DNA of 64,000 nt from Streptomyces fradiae (GTDB lineage Bacteria > Actinomycetota > Actinomycetes > Streptomycetales > Streptomycetaceae). The position numbers were made by a program, and so were the translations under genes. Of this stretch, positions 17,826 through 25,422 are shown piece by piece (position 1 is the first letter of the stretch; each line of letters opens with the position of its first letter). Where the stretch lies: contig NZ_CP065958.1 of the NCBI RefSeq assembly GCF_041270065.1, positions 6,386,001 to 6,450,000 on the forward strand, given 5' to 3'. Below the pieces are notes generated by a model, which was not told where the DNA came from, searched no databases, and saw only the letters and a list, made by a program, of their open reading frames with translations.

Positions 17826-18500
17826 ATGAAGAGCGACCTTTTCAGCAAGGAACACCTCGCCGAGGCGGCGCAGATACCGGGGATGACCCTCCAGAACGCC
17901 AAGTCGGTCAAGTACACCGTCAACGGGGAGATGCACGCCCGGCAGGGCTCGATGGTCGCCTTCCGGGGGAACCTGCAGTTCGAGCACAAGAGCCAGGGCC
18001 TCGGCGGGCTGCTCAAGCGCGCCGTGACCGGCGAGGGCCTGGCGCTGATGGCCGTACGCGGCCAGGGCGAGGCGTGGTTCGCGCACGAGGCGCAGAACTG
18101 CTTCATCGTCGAGATCGAGCAGGGCGACGCGCTCACCGTCAACGGCCGCAACGTGCTGTGCTTCGACGCCACGCTGCACTACGAGATCAAGACGGTGAAG
18201 GGCGCCGGCATGACCGGCGGCGGCCTGTTCAACAGCGTCTTCACCGGCTACGGCAAGCTCGCCCTGATGTGCGAGGGCAACCCGATCGTCATCCCGGTCA
18301 CCCCGCAGGCGCCCGTCTTCGTCGACACCGACGCCGTCGTCGGCTGGAGCGCCGATCTGCAGACCTCGCTGCACCGCTCGCAGTCCTTCGGCTCGATGAT
18401 CCGCGGCGGCTCGGGCGAGGCGGTGCAACTGCGCCTGGACGGCCAGGGCTTCGTCGTCGTCCGCCCGAGCGAGGCCACCCCGCCGAAGGTGTCCAACTGA
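17826..18500 (+). CDS. AIM24 family protein
   Basis: 224 residues. The ATG at 17826 was chosen over one at 17817 because AGGA lies at a proper 9-nt spacing. The product is beta-rich and fits AIM24 (TIGR00266-like): VKYTVNGEMHARQGSMVAFRG at about 29-50, LAVRGQGEAWFAHE in the middle, then the LTVNGRNVLCFDATL and GGGLFNSVFTG segments. Bacterial AIM24 proteins are homotrimeric beta prisms without known enzyme activity; the yeast relative acts in mitochondrial inner-membrane organisation. No signal peptide. It is followed 19 bp later by an ABC transporter. Confidence 0.85.
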   Translation: MKSDLFSKEHLAEAAQIPGMTLQNAKSVKYTVNGEMHARQGSMVAFRGNLQFEHKSQGLGGLLKRAVTGEGLALMAVRGQGEAWFAHEAQNCFIVEIEQGDALTVNGRNVLCFDATLHYEIKTVKGAGMTGGGLFNSVFTGYGKLALMCEGNPIVIPVTPQAPVFVDTDAVVGWSADLQTSLHRSQSFGSMIRGGSGEAVQLRLDGQGFVVVRPSEATPPKVSN

Positions 18501-18519
18501 CACCAGGGATTATGGCGGC

Positions 18520-19317
18520 GTGAGGTTCGAAGGCGTCGGGCGGCGGTACGGGCCGCGCGGACCCTGGGTGCTGCGCGGGGTCGGGTTCGCGCTGCCCGCG
18601 GGCACCCTGGTCCGGATCGGCGGCGGCAACGGCAGCGGCAAGTCGACCCTGCTGCGGCTCGTCGCGGGCATCGACGCGCCCGGCGAGGGCCGGATCACCG
18701 GCCGCCCGGCCCGTACCGCGTACGTCCCCGAGCGTTTCCCCGCCGCCCTCCCGCTCACCGCGGCCGGCTACCTCGTCCACCTCGGCCGCATCCAGGGCCT
18801 GGACCGGCGGACCGCCCGGGCCCGGGCGGGGGAGTGGCTGGAACGCTTCGGCGCGGCAGGCTACCGCGACACCCCGCTCGCCGAACTCTCCAAGGGCACC
18901 AGCCAGAAGGTGGCCGTCGCGCAGGCCCTGCTCGCCGAGCCGGGCCTCCTCGTCCTCGACGAGGCCTGGACCGGCCTCGACGCCGCCGCCCGCACCGAAC
19001 TCGACCGCGCGGTGCGCGAACGCGTCGCCGCCGGCGCCCGGGTCGTCTTCGTCGACCACGACCCGCGCCGCCTCGCGGGCGAGCCGGACGCGGCGTACGA
19101 GGTGACGCAGGGCCGGGTCCGGCGCGCGGAACCCGCGCCGGTGCCGCCTCCCCGGCTCCGTATCACCGCGTCCGGAGGCACCGAGCTCCCGGCCGACGGC
19201 ACGGTGGAGGACACCCGGGACGGACGGCTGACCCTCACCGTCGCAGCCGAACACTCCGACAAGGTGCTGCGGACGCTGCTCGACACCGGCTGGCACATCG
19301 AAGGGGTACGGCCATGA
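18520..19317 (+). CDS. ABC transporter ATP-binding protein
   Basis: 265 residues from a GTG. Walker A GGNGSGKST (about 35-43), Walker B LLVLDEAWTGLD (about 147-158) and the switch His in FVDHDP are intact. The signature LSKGTSQKVAVAQAL is the degenerate form common in small exporters with KxxQK. A C-terminal extension of about 60 residues (after GRVRR) may regulate activity. It overlaps the permease gene by ATGA, so the two are translationally coupled. The substrate is unknown. Confidence 0.88.
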   Translation: MRFEGVGRRYGPRGPWVLRGVGFALPAGTLVRIGGGNGSGKSTLLRLVAGIDAPGEGRITGRPARTAYVPERFPAALPLTAAGYLVHLGRIQGLDRRTARARAGEWLERFGAAGYRDTPLAELSKGTSQKVAVAQALLAEPGLLVLDEAWTGLDAAARTELDRAVRERVAAGARVVFVDHDPRRLAGEPDAAYEVTQGRVRRAEPAPVPPPRLRITASGGTELPADGTVEDTRDGRLTLTVAAEHSDKVLRTLLDTGWHIEGVRP

Positions 19318-19964
19318 GCGCGCTGCTCCGCTACCAGGCCGCGCTGCTCCTGCGCTCCCAGCGCTGGCTCGCGCCCTTCCTCCTGTACGCGGCCTTCGTG
19401 GGCGTCGGCATCCAGGCGGGCGAGCCGGTGCTCGGCGCCCTCGGTTACGCGGTGGCCGGCCTGGTCCCGGTCGCGGCCTGGGCGGTCCGCATCTGCCTCA
19501 ACCAGGAGCCGCCCGCCGCCCGCACCGTCATCGCGGCGGCCTCCGGCCGGGCCCGCGCCCATCTGGCGGCGGTCCTGACCGCCGCCGGCGCCACGTTCCT
19601 CGTCGGCGTCACCGCCGTCCTCGCGGTCACCGGGATGAGCGACCACCGTGTGGTCGCCCCGCTTCCGGCAGCCGTGGCGGGCATCGTGGGCGCGACCGTG
19701 TGCGTCCTGACGGGCACCGCGATCGGCGCCCTGACCACCCGCCCCCTGATCCGGGCCCGCGGCTGGTCCCTGACGACCCTGCTCCTCGCCTCGCTCCTCG
19801 GCCTGGTGACGACGGGCTCCCCGGCCGCCTCGGCGGTCTCGTCCCTGGTCGCCGCCTCGACCCCGGGCGCGGTCCCGTACCCCTGGCCGGCCCTGGCGGG
19901 TGCCGTGGCCCTCACGGCGGCGGCCGTGACCCTGGCATGCAAGGCCACGGCCTGGCGCGAGTGA
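19314..19964 (+). CDS. ABC transporter membrane subunit
   Basis: 216 residues starting at an ATG that overlaps the ATPase stop. About six hydrophobic segments are visible (WLAPFLLYAAFVGVG, ALGYAVAGLVPVAAWAV, LAAVLTAAGATFLVGVTAV, PAAVAGIVGATVCVL, LTTLLLASLLGLVTT, WPALAGAVALTAAAV). It lacks similarity to well-known exporter families that I can name. With its ATPase it probably forms a homodimeric exporter. The stop overlaps a GTG that may start the next small gene. Confidence 0.8.
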   Translation: MSALLRYQAALLLRSQRWLAPFLLYAAFVGVGIQAGEPVLGALGYAVAGLVPVAAWAVRICLNQEPPAARTVIAAASGRARAHLAAVLTAAGATFLVGVTAVLAVTGMSDHRVVAPLPAAVAGIVGATVCVLTGTAIGALTTRPLIRARGWSLTTLLLASLLGLVTTGSPAASAVSSLVAASTPGAVPYPWPALAGAVALTAAAVTLACKATAWRE

Positions 19965-20173
19965 GTACGCTCGAAGACATGACCGAGGACACCTCGTACT
20001 GCGCCCCGGCGGACGGACCCACCCCGCCGGCCACGCCCACGGCCGCCGACGGCCCCTTCGCGGCCTGCGTCCTGTGCCAGGAACCGACCGAGTACCCCGA
20101 GTCGACCAAGGGCATCGTGCTCTGCCCGGTGTGCGAGTGGCAGGAGGCCCAGCGCACGGCCTGCTCGGGGTAG
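19961..20173 (+). CDS. Small cysteine-rich (zinc-ribbon-like) protein
   Basis: 70 residues from the GTG at 19961, which overlaps the permease stop (GTGA); a start at the ATG 19979 would give 64. Two CxxC pairs, CVLC and CPVC, about 24 residues apart, predict a single zinc ribbon. The rest is Pro/Ala/Thr-rich. Translational coupling to the ABC operon suggests an accessory role, but no function is known. It converges with the polysaccharide deacetylase gene, with only 7 bp between the stops. Confidence 0.7.
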   Translation: MSTLEDMTEDTSYCAPADGPTPPATPTAADGPFAACVLCQEPTEYPESTKGIVLCPVCEWQEAQRTACSG

Positions 20174-20180
20174 CCGGTCG

Positions 20181-21059
20181 CTACCGGCTCATCAGCTCCG
20201 ACACCTTCACGAAGCGGTAGCCCTTCGCCCGCAGCTCCGGGACGATGCGGCGGATGGCCTGCTCGGTGACCGGGGCGGCGCTGCGGGTGCAGTGCATGAC
20301 GACCAGGGAGCCCGGCTTGACGCCGTCGAGGACCTGGTCGGCGACGGCGTCCGGGTCCTTGGCGAAGGCGTCGCCGCTGACCACGTCCCACTGGACCGCC
20401 GTGACGCCGGTCGGGGCGAGGGCGCGGCGGGCGGTGTCGTCGTAGCAGCCGCCGGGGAAGCGGAAGTACGGGACGACGTTGGTGGCCCCGGCGTCGCGGA
20501 AGGCGTCGAAGGCGCGCTGGACGTCGGCGGCCATGTCGGGGCGGGCGACGGTCGGCAGGCCGTAGCAGGGCTCCGCGAAGGCGTAGTGGCTGTAGGAGTG
20601 GTTGGCGATCTCGAACCGCGGATCGTTGCCGATGGACTTCGCCTGCTCCGGGTACTCCTCGGCCCAGCGGCCCGTCATGAAGACGGTCGCGTCCACCTTC
20701 AGGCGGCGGAGCGTGGCGATGAGCTGCGGGTTGTCGAAGTGCTCCCCGCGCGCCGCGCGCGGGCCCTGGTCGGCCGTCATGTCGGCGTCGAAGGTGAGCG
20801 CGACGACCTTCTCCGGGCTCTTGGCGCGGTGCGTGTACACGGCCGCGAGCCCGCCCGCCGCCGGCGCGAGCGTCGGCGGGGCCTTGCGGGCGGGTGCCTT
20901 GCGGACGGGCGGGGCGGGCGCGGCGGCCGGGTTGGCCGACTGGGTGGCTGGCGTGGAGGGTTTCGCGGGCGCCGGAGTGTCGGCCGCGCCCCCGCCGCAG
21001 CCGACGAGTACGGCACCCAACAGGGCGAGTGCCGACAGTCTTCGTACAGGAATGGTCAC
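20181..21059 (-). CDS. Lipoprotein polysaccharide deacetylase (NodB domain)
   Basis: 292 residues. The signal peptide ends in a lipobox (LGAVLVGCG; Cys21), so it is membrane-anchored outside the cell. A Pro/Ala linker (about 25-70) precedes a carbohydrate esterase family 4 domain: TFDADMT (motif 1; the canonical TFDD is TFDA-D here), HSYSH (motif 2, metal His pair), RFPGG (motif 3) and MHCT (motif 5). The likely reaction is N- or O-deacetylation of peptidoglycan or another cell-wall glycan. The start at 21059 is ATG. Confidence 0.9.
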   Translation of the reverse strand: MTIPVRRLSALALLGAVLVGCGGGAADTPAPAKPSTPATQSANPAAAPAPPVRKAPARKAPPTLAPAAGGLAAVYTHRAKSPEKVVALTFDADMTADQGPRAARGEHFDNPQLIATLRRLKVDATVFMTGRWAEEYPEQAKSIGNDPRFEIANHSYSHYAFAEPCYGLPTVARPDMAADVQRAFDAFRDAGATNVVPYFRFPGGCYDDTARRALAPTGVTAVQWDVVSGDAFAKDPDAVADQVLDGVKPGSLVVMHCTRSAAPVTEQAIRRIVPELRAKGYRFVKVSELMSR

Positions 21060-21086
21060 ACCCGGAAAATATCCGATCAGATGCCC

Positions 21087-21284
21087 CTATCGTTCGCGGC
21101 TCGACAGCAGCAGCGCCCGAGTCCACGCGGTGAGCTGACGCACCATGGCCTGCGCGTGCGCCGCGCGGTCGCGGCGGAAGGGGAGGACGAGCAGGGCAGG
21201 GAGGAAGGCGAGCGTCACGAGGAGCAGGGGGAGGGTGGACACGAGGACGATGAGGGCGCGCTGGGCCCAGCGGAGAGTTCGCAT
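21087..21284 (-). CDS. Small membrane protein
   Basis: 65 residues with one long hydrophobic segment (ALIVLVSTLPLLLVTLAFLPALLVLP) flanked by arginines. It is 27 bp upstream of the deacetylase on the same strand. No Shine-Dalgarno is obvious, so it may be leaderless. Divergent from the HTH gene at 21369. Function unknown. Confidence 0.5.
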   Translation of the reverse strand: MRTLRWAQRALIVLVSTLPLLLVTLAFLPALLVLPFRRDRAAHAQAMVRQLTAWTRALLLSSRER

Positions 21285-21325
21285 GGGGAGAGGCTCGGCC
21301 GTCTGAGGGATGATGCGGAAGCCGC

Positions 21326-21339
21326 AACCGTTGCCGGTT
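21326..21339. promoter_or_regulatory. Inverted repeat upstream of the HTH gene
   Basis: AACCG-TTGC-CGGTT is a perfect dyad in the 84-bp gap between divergent genes, 30 bp before the ATG at 21369. It is a candidate operator for the HTH protein encoded downstream. Nothing else supports it. Confidence 0.3.
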
Positions 21340-21368
21340 CGGAGTCAATACCACCGGGGGATCGCACC

Positions 21369-22871
21369 ATGACCGAAGTCGCCCGTGCGCGGGTCAACAC
21401 GTCCGAGATCGAACGCGGGGTCGTGCCCGAAGTTGCGGAGCTCGGCAACGTGTTGAGGGAGCTGTTCAACAAGCTCGGCATCTCCCAGAGTCAGTATGCC
21501 CACCGTGTCCACCTCGACAAGTCGGTGGTCTCCCGCTTCCTCAGTGGCCGGCGGCTTGCCTCGCAGGAGTTCATCGACAGGCTCTTCTCCGAGGTGGAGG
21601 CCCACCTTGGCGCCCCGGTGAAACTGGAGGCCAAGGAAGTCGTCAAGGCTCAGCGTCTGAAGGCGCTGAGCGTCACCGACCCGGACGAGTTCCGCCTGGA
21701 GAAGCTCCGCGGCGAGCTGGCCCGCTCGCGGCGCGACGCCGAACGCGCCGACCGGAACGTCGAGGCCCTGCACGCGCTCCTGGAGAAGAAGGAGGCGGAG
21801 GCCCGCGCGGCCACCGACGAGCTCGACCGCCTCCGCCTCGACTGGGGCGCCGAGATCGCCGCCCTCCGCCAGGACCTCGCGGACGCGGAGGACCTGCGCC
21901 GGGACGCGGAGCGCCGTGGCGAGGAGCTGCGGGAGGAGGTCCTGCGCCTGGAGGGCGAGCTGTCGCGGCGGAACCCGGAGGGCGGCGCGGCGGGGCGGCT
22001 TCCGCTGGCGGTGTTCCAGGAGCAGCTGGAGGCGCTGTGGGAGGCGGAGGAGTTCGCGGAGGCGGGGCGGGAGCTGACGGAGGCGGCGTGGGCGCGGCCG
22101 CTGGAGGAGGTGGGGGCGTTGCTGGAGTGGCTGCGGAGCAGCGGCCGTGCCGACGTGACGCAGCACTTCGTGTCCGATGTCGGGCGGCTGAGGCCCCTGG
22201 ACGATCTGCTGTGCTTCGCCCCGCAACTCGCCGGCGAGCGGGTTCGGCCGGCCGTCGCGGAGGCCTGGGCCTTCGCTCTCGCGTCAAGGATGACCGAACG
22301 TAATGCGGCTGTCCTTTACGACGGGCTGAAGAGGTGCGAGGCGGGTTCGAGTACCTACGCGGACTGGGTGCTGGCCACGGCGGTGCGACGCCTCCGGGAG
22401 ACCGATCGGGTGACCGGTCTCGTGGTGAGCGCACTGGCGCACGAGCCGTCACCCGACCGGCTCCCGCGGACGTTGCGTGCCCTGGGAGGGCCTTCGAGGT
22501 CGGCCAGAGTATTCTCCTTCCCCGCCATGGCCGGCCTCGCCGAGGCGGGACGCACCGATGTCGCGGTACTCGTCATGGCCGATTACCTGGTGCGGCGGCA
22601 CTCGCGGTACACGCTCGAACGGACCGTCCAGGCGCTCATGGAGCTGCCCGAGGCCCGGGTCGGAACCCTGCTCGACGTCATGGCCGGTCTCGAACCCGGA
22701 CGCGGCACCGGCACCGCCGCCCAGGTCCTTGCCGCCGCCGACGACACCGCCCTCCTCGACCGCTTCCTCGCCGCCGTCGAGGCACACGGCGGGCTCGACC
22801 CGCTCGAAGAGCAGGTCCCGCGCGACCTTGCGCGCCGCATCAGGAAATGGCGCCGCTCACGAGGCGACTAG
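21369..22871 (+). CDS. HTH protein with long coiled coil and helical C-terminal domain
   Basis: 500 residues. An XRE-type HTH at about 25-75 (LGISQSQYAHRVHLDKSVVSRFLSGRR) is followed by a coiled coil from about 110 to 205 with heptad-like Glu/Arg/Leu (RGELARSRRDAERADRN...). A helical domain of about 280 residues contains repeated LxxLxW/A segments. DNA binding plus oligomerisation is inferred. The 3' half uses slightly fewer G/C third bases than neighbours. Its 3' end overlaps that of the PPK2 gene by 15 bp in opposite orientation. Confidence 0.75.
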   Translation: MTEVARARVNTSEIERGVVPEVAELGNVLRELFNKLGISQSQYAHRVHLDKSVVSRFLSGRRLASQEFIDRLFSEVEAHLGAPVKLEAKEVVKAQRLKALSVTDPDEFRLEKLRGELARSRRDAERADRNVEALHALLEKKEAEARAATDELDRLRLDWGAEIAALRQDLADAEDLRRDAERRGEELREEVLRLEGELSRRNPEGGAAGRLPLAVFQEQLEALWEAEEFAEAGRELTEAAWARPLEEVGALLEWLRSSGRADVTQHFVSDVGRLRPLDDLLCFAPQLAGERVRPAVAEAWAFALASRMTERNAAVLYDGLKRCEAGSSTYADWVLATAVRRLRETDRVTGLVVSALAHEPSPDRLPRTLRALGGPSRSARVFSFPAMAGLAEAGRTDVAVLVMADYLVRRHSRYTLERTVQALMELPEARVGTLLDVMAGLEPGRGTGTAAQVLAAADDTALLDRFLAAVEAHGGLDPLEEQVPRDLARRIRKWRRSRGD

Positions 22872-23741
22872 CCTCGCCCGGCACCCCGCCACATCAAAAT
22901 CCGCCTCCGGATACCTCGGGTCCAGCTCCTCCAAATGCTCGAGCAGCAGCGAGCTGATCGCCCAGTTCCGGTACCACTTGTGGTCCGCCGGGACCAGGTA
23001 CCAGGGGGTGCGGTCGGTGGCGCAGCGTTCCAGCGCGATGCCGTACGCCTCCTGGTACGCGGGCCACAGCGCGCGCTCCTCGATGTCGCCCGGGTTGAAC
23101 TTCCAGTGCTTGTCGGGGTTGTCCAGGCGCTCCAGGAGGCGGGCGCGCTGCTCCTCGTAGGAGATGTGGAGGAAGACCTTGATGACGGTGACGCCCTCGT
23201 CGGCGAGGGACTTCTCGAAGCGGTCGATCTCGCCGTAGCGGTCCTCGATCACCTCACGCGCGGCCAGCTCGCGGACCCGGGCGATGAGGACGTCCTCGTA
23301 GTGGGAGCGGTCGAAGATGCCGATCTCGCCGGCGACGGGGAGGGCGCGGGTGATGCGCCAGAGGAAGGGGTGGGCGCGCTCCTCCTCCGTCGGGGCCTTG
23401 AAGGCGCGGATGCGGCAGCCGGAGGGGTTGAAGTGGCCGATGACGTGCTTGACGGTGCCGCCCTTGCCGCTGGTGTCCATGCCCTGGAGGACGAGGAGCA
23501 GCCGGCGCCCGTCGCCCGCGGTGCTCGCCGCGTACAGGCGTTCCTGGAGTTCGGCGAGGCGCGGGCCGAGCGCGGCGGTGGCGGCGGCGCCGGCCTTCTT
23601 GCCGTCCGGGCCGCCCGGCGTCCCGCCCGCGTCGTACGCGGAGAGGTCGATCCGCTCGCCGACGGGGAGCCGCAGCAGCTCCCGCACGGACCGGTCCCGC
23701 TGGTCCTGCTCGTCCCGCTGATCCCGCTTCTTCTTCGGCAT
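22857..23741 (-). CDS. ppk2: Polyphosphate kinase 2 family protein
   Basis: 294 residues from the ATG at 23741. Walker A VLQGMDTSGKGGTVKHV (about 83-99), Walker B IGIFDRSHYEDVLIARV (about 144-160), the lid module with KVFLHISYEEQRARL and the terminal WYLVPADHKWYRNW match PPK2 class I-type enzymes. They use polyphosphate to phosphorylate nucleoside di- or monophosphates. The charged leader (KKKRDQRDEQDQRDR) is non-conserved. It is followed upstream-to-downstream by the TetR gene 26 bp before its start, possibly in one transcript. Confidence 0.92.
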   Translation of the reverse strand: MPKKKRDQRDEQDQRDRSVRELLRLPVGERIDLSAYDAGGTPGGPDGKKAGAAATAALGPRLAELQERLYAASTAGDGRRLLLVLQGMDTSGKGGTVKHVIGHFNPSGCRIRAFKAPTEEERAHPFLWRITRALPVAGEIGIFDRSHYEDVLIARVRELAAREVIEDRYGEIDRFEKSLADEGVTVIKVFLHISYEEQRARLLERLDNPDKHWKFNPGDIEERALWPAYQEAYGIALERCATDRTPWYLVPADHKWYRNWAISSLLLEHLEELDPRYPEADFDVAGCRARLVAS

Positions 23742-23767
23742 ACGCCCGCCCGCCCTTCTCGGTCCTG

Positions 23768-24391
23768 TCACCGATCCTGCGCGTCGAGCGCCGGTCGCAC
23801 CACCGCGAAGGCCCGGTCGAGCAGGTCGAGCGGGTCGTCCGCCGCGTCGCTGTCGCCCCAGCGCTGCAGCGCCGTGTGGAAGGCGACGAGCGCGGTGCCG
23901 GCCGCGAGCCGTGGGTAGAGGTCGGCGGCCGGGTCGAGGCCCCGGCGGCGGGCCAGCTCCGCCGCGAGCGCCTCGCGCCACTCGGCCTGGCGCTCCAGGA
24001 AGCGGGCGAGCAGCGCGGGGGTGCGCAGGATCAGCTGGACCACCCGCAGGGCGCGGGCCGCGTGGTCGGGGTGCTGGTCGGTGCAGGCGAGGAGGGGTAC
24101 GGCGAGGGCGTGGCGCAGCGCCGCGGACGCGGGCTCGTCCGCCGGGCGGGCGGCGAGGGCCGCGTGGATGTCGCCGCCCATCCCGGACAGGAACTGGACG
24201 ACCACGTCCTCCTTGGACGCGAAGTAGCGGAAGAAGGTCCGCTTCGACACCCCCGCCTCGGCCGCGATCTCGTCCACGGTGACCGCGTCGAAGCCGCGCA
24301 GGGCGAGGAGCTGGAGCGCCGCCTCGGAGAGCTCGGTCGCGACGAGGAGGCGCTTGCGCTCGGCCAGCGAGAGAGGGGAGTCGGAGGTCAT
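23768..24391 (-). CDS. TetR-family transcriptional regulator
   Basis: 207 residues from the ATG at 24391 (AGGA 8 nt upstream). The N-terminal HTH is AALQLLALRGFDAVTVDEIAAEAGVSKRTFFRYFASKEDVV (about 20-60), given here in two parts: EIAAEAGVSKRTFFRYF is the recognition region. The C-terminal ligand domain is of the TetR_C_17/MftR-like type with helices rich in Ala/Leu. Divergent from the SDR at 24469, with shared operator-like repeats between, so it probably represses that SDR and itself. Confidence 0.9.
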   Translation of the reverse strand: MTSDSPLSLAERKRLLVATELSEAALQLLALRGFDAVTVDEIAAEAGVSKRTFFRYFASKEDVVVQFLSGMGGDIHAALAARPADEPASAALRHALAVPLLACTDQHPDHAARALRVVQLILRTPALLARFLERQAEWREALAAELARRRGLDPAADLYPRLAAGTALVAFHTALQRWGDSDAADDPLDLLDRAFAVVRPALDAQDR

Positions 24392-24414
24392 GGAACGCAT
24401 CCTAGCGACACCCC

Positions 24415-24448
24415 TGTCACTCCGCGAAAAGCTTGACACCGAGTGACA
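24415..24448. promoter_or_regulatory. TetR/SDR intergenic operator-promoter
   Basis: TGTCACT (24415-24421) and AGTGACA (24442-24448) form a 7-bp inverted repeat with a 20-bp spacer. Between them TTGACA (24433-24438) is a consensus -35 for the rightward SDR, with CAACGT at a 17-bp spacing. The arrangement would let a TetR dimer pair block both divergent promoters. Confidence 0.55.
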
Positions 24449-24468
24449 CCAGCGGCAACGTGTGCCGC

Positions 24469-25422
24469 ATGACCGAACAGTCCAAGACCGAACCCTCGAA
24501 GTGGACCGCCGCCCGCATCCCCGACCTCACCGGCCGGACCTTCGTCGTCACCGGGGCCAACAGCGGCCTCGGCCTCGCCACCACCCGCGCCCTCGCCCGC
24601 CACGGCGCCGACGTCGTCCTCGCCGTCCGCGACGAGGCGAAGGGGCACACCGCCGCCGAACAGATCGCCCGCCGGCTCCCCGGCGCCCGGGAGCGGCTCG
24701 ACGTCCGCCGGATCGACCTCGCCGACCTCGACTCCGTACGCGAGTTCGCCGCCAAGCTGCGCGCCGAGCGCCCCCGCCTCGACGTCCTCGTCAACAACGC
24801 GGGCGTCATGGCCCCGCCCCGCACCCTCAGCGCCCAGGGCCACGAACTCCAGTTCGCCGCCAACCACCTCGGCCACTTCGCGCTCACCGGGCTGCTGCTC
24901 GACCGCCTCGCCGCCACCGGCCGCGACCCCCGGGTCGTCACCGTCAGCAGCCTCCAGCACCGCAAGGGCACCCTCGACTTCGCCGACATCGACGGCGAAC
25001 GCCGATACTCGCCCATGGGCCACTACAACCAGTCCAAGCTGGCGAACACTGTTTTCGGCCATGAACTGCACCGGCGGCTCACCGCCGCCGGCAGCCCCGT
25101 CCGCAGCGTCCTCGCCCACCCCGGCTACACCGCCACCAACCTCCAGAACGACACCCCGGTCGCCCTCGTCCGCTGGCTGTACGGCCGGGTCCTCGGCCCG
25201 CTGCTCGCCCAGGCGCCGGAGCGCGGCGCGCTGCCGCAGCTGTACGTGGCGACCGCCCCGGACATGGAGAGCGGCGCTTTCTACGGGCCCGACGGCCCCG
25301 GCGAACTGCGCGGCGCGCCCAAGCCGGTCGCCTACGCGCCGGCGGCGACCGATCCGGAGAACGGCCGCCGCCTGTGGGAGCTGTCCGAACGCCTCACCGG
25401 CGTCCGGTACGACCCCGCCTGA
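24469..25422 (+). CDS. Short-chain dehydrogenase/reductase (retinol dehydrogenase-like)
   Basis: 317 residues. Cofactor motif TGANSGLG (about 27-34), the NNAG motif in LVNNAGVMAPP, catalytic Ser in VTVSSLQH and YxxxK as YNQSK. The length and the terminal segment (GVRYDPA) match WW-oxidoreductase/RDH-like SDRs that act on lipophilic alcohols or aldehydes. The substrate is unknown. Likely controlled by the divergent TetR. Its TGA abuts the stop of the convergent PhoX-like gene. Confidence 0.9.
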   Translation: MTEQSKTEPSKWTAARIPDLTGRTFVVTGANSGLGLATTRALARHGADVVLAVRDEAKGHTAAEQIARRLPGARERLDVRRIDLADLDSVREFAAKLRAERPRLDVLVNNAGVMAPPRTLSAQGHELQFAANHLGHFALTGLLLDRLAATGRDPRVVTVSSLQHRKGTLDFADIDGERRYSPMGHYNQSKLANTVFGHELHRRLTAAGSPVRSVLAHPGYTATNLQNDTPVALVRWLYGRVLGPLLAQAPERGALPQLYVATAPDMESGAFYGPDGPGELRGAPKPVAYAPAATDPENGRRLWELSERLTGVRYDPA

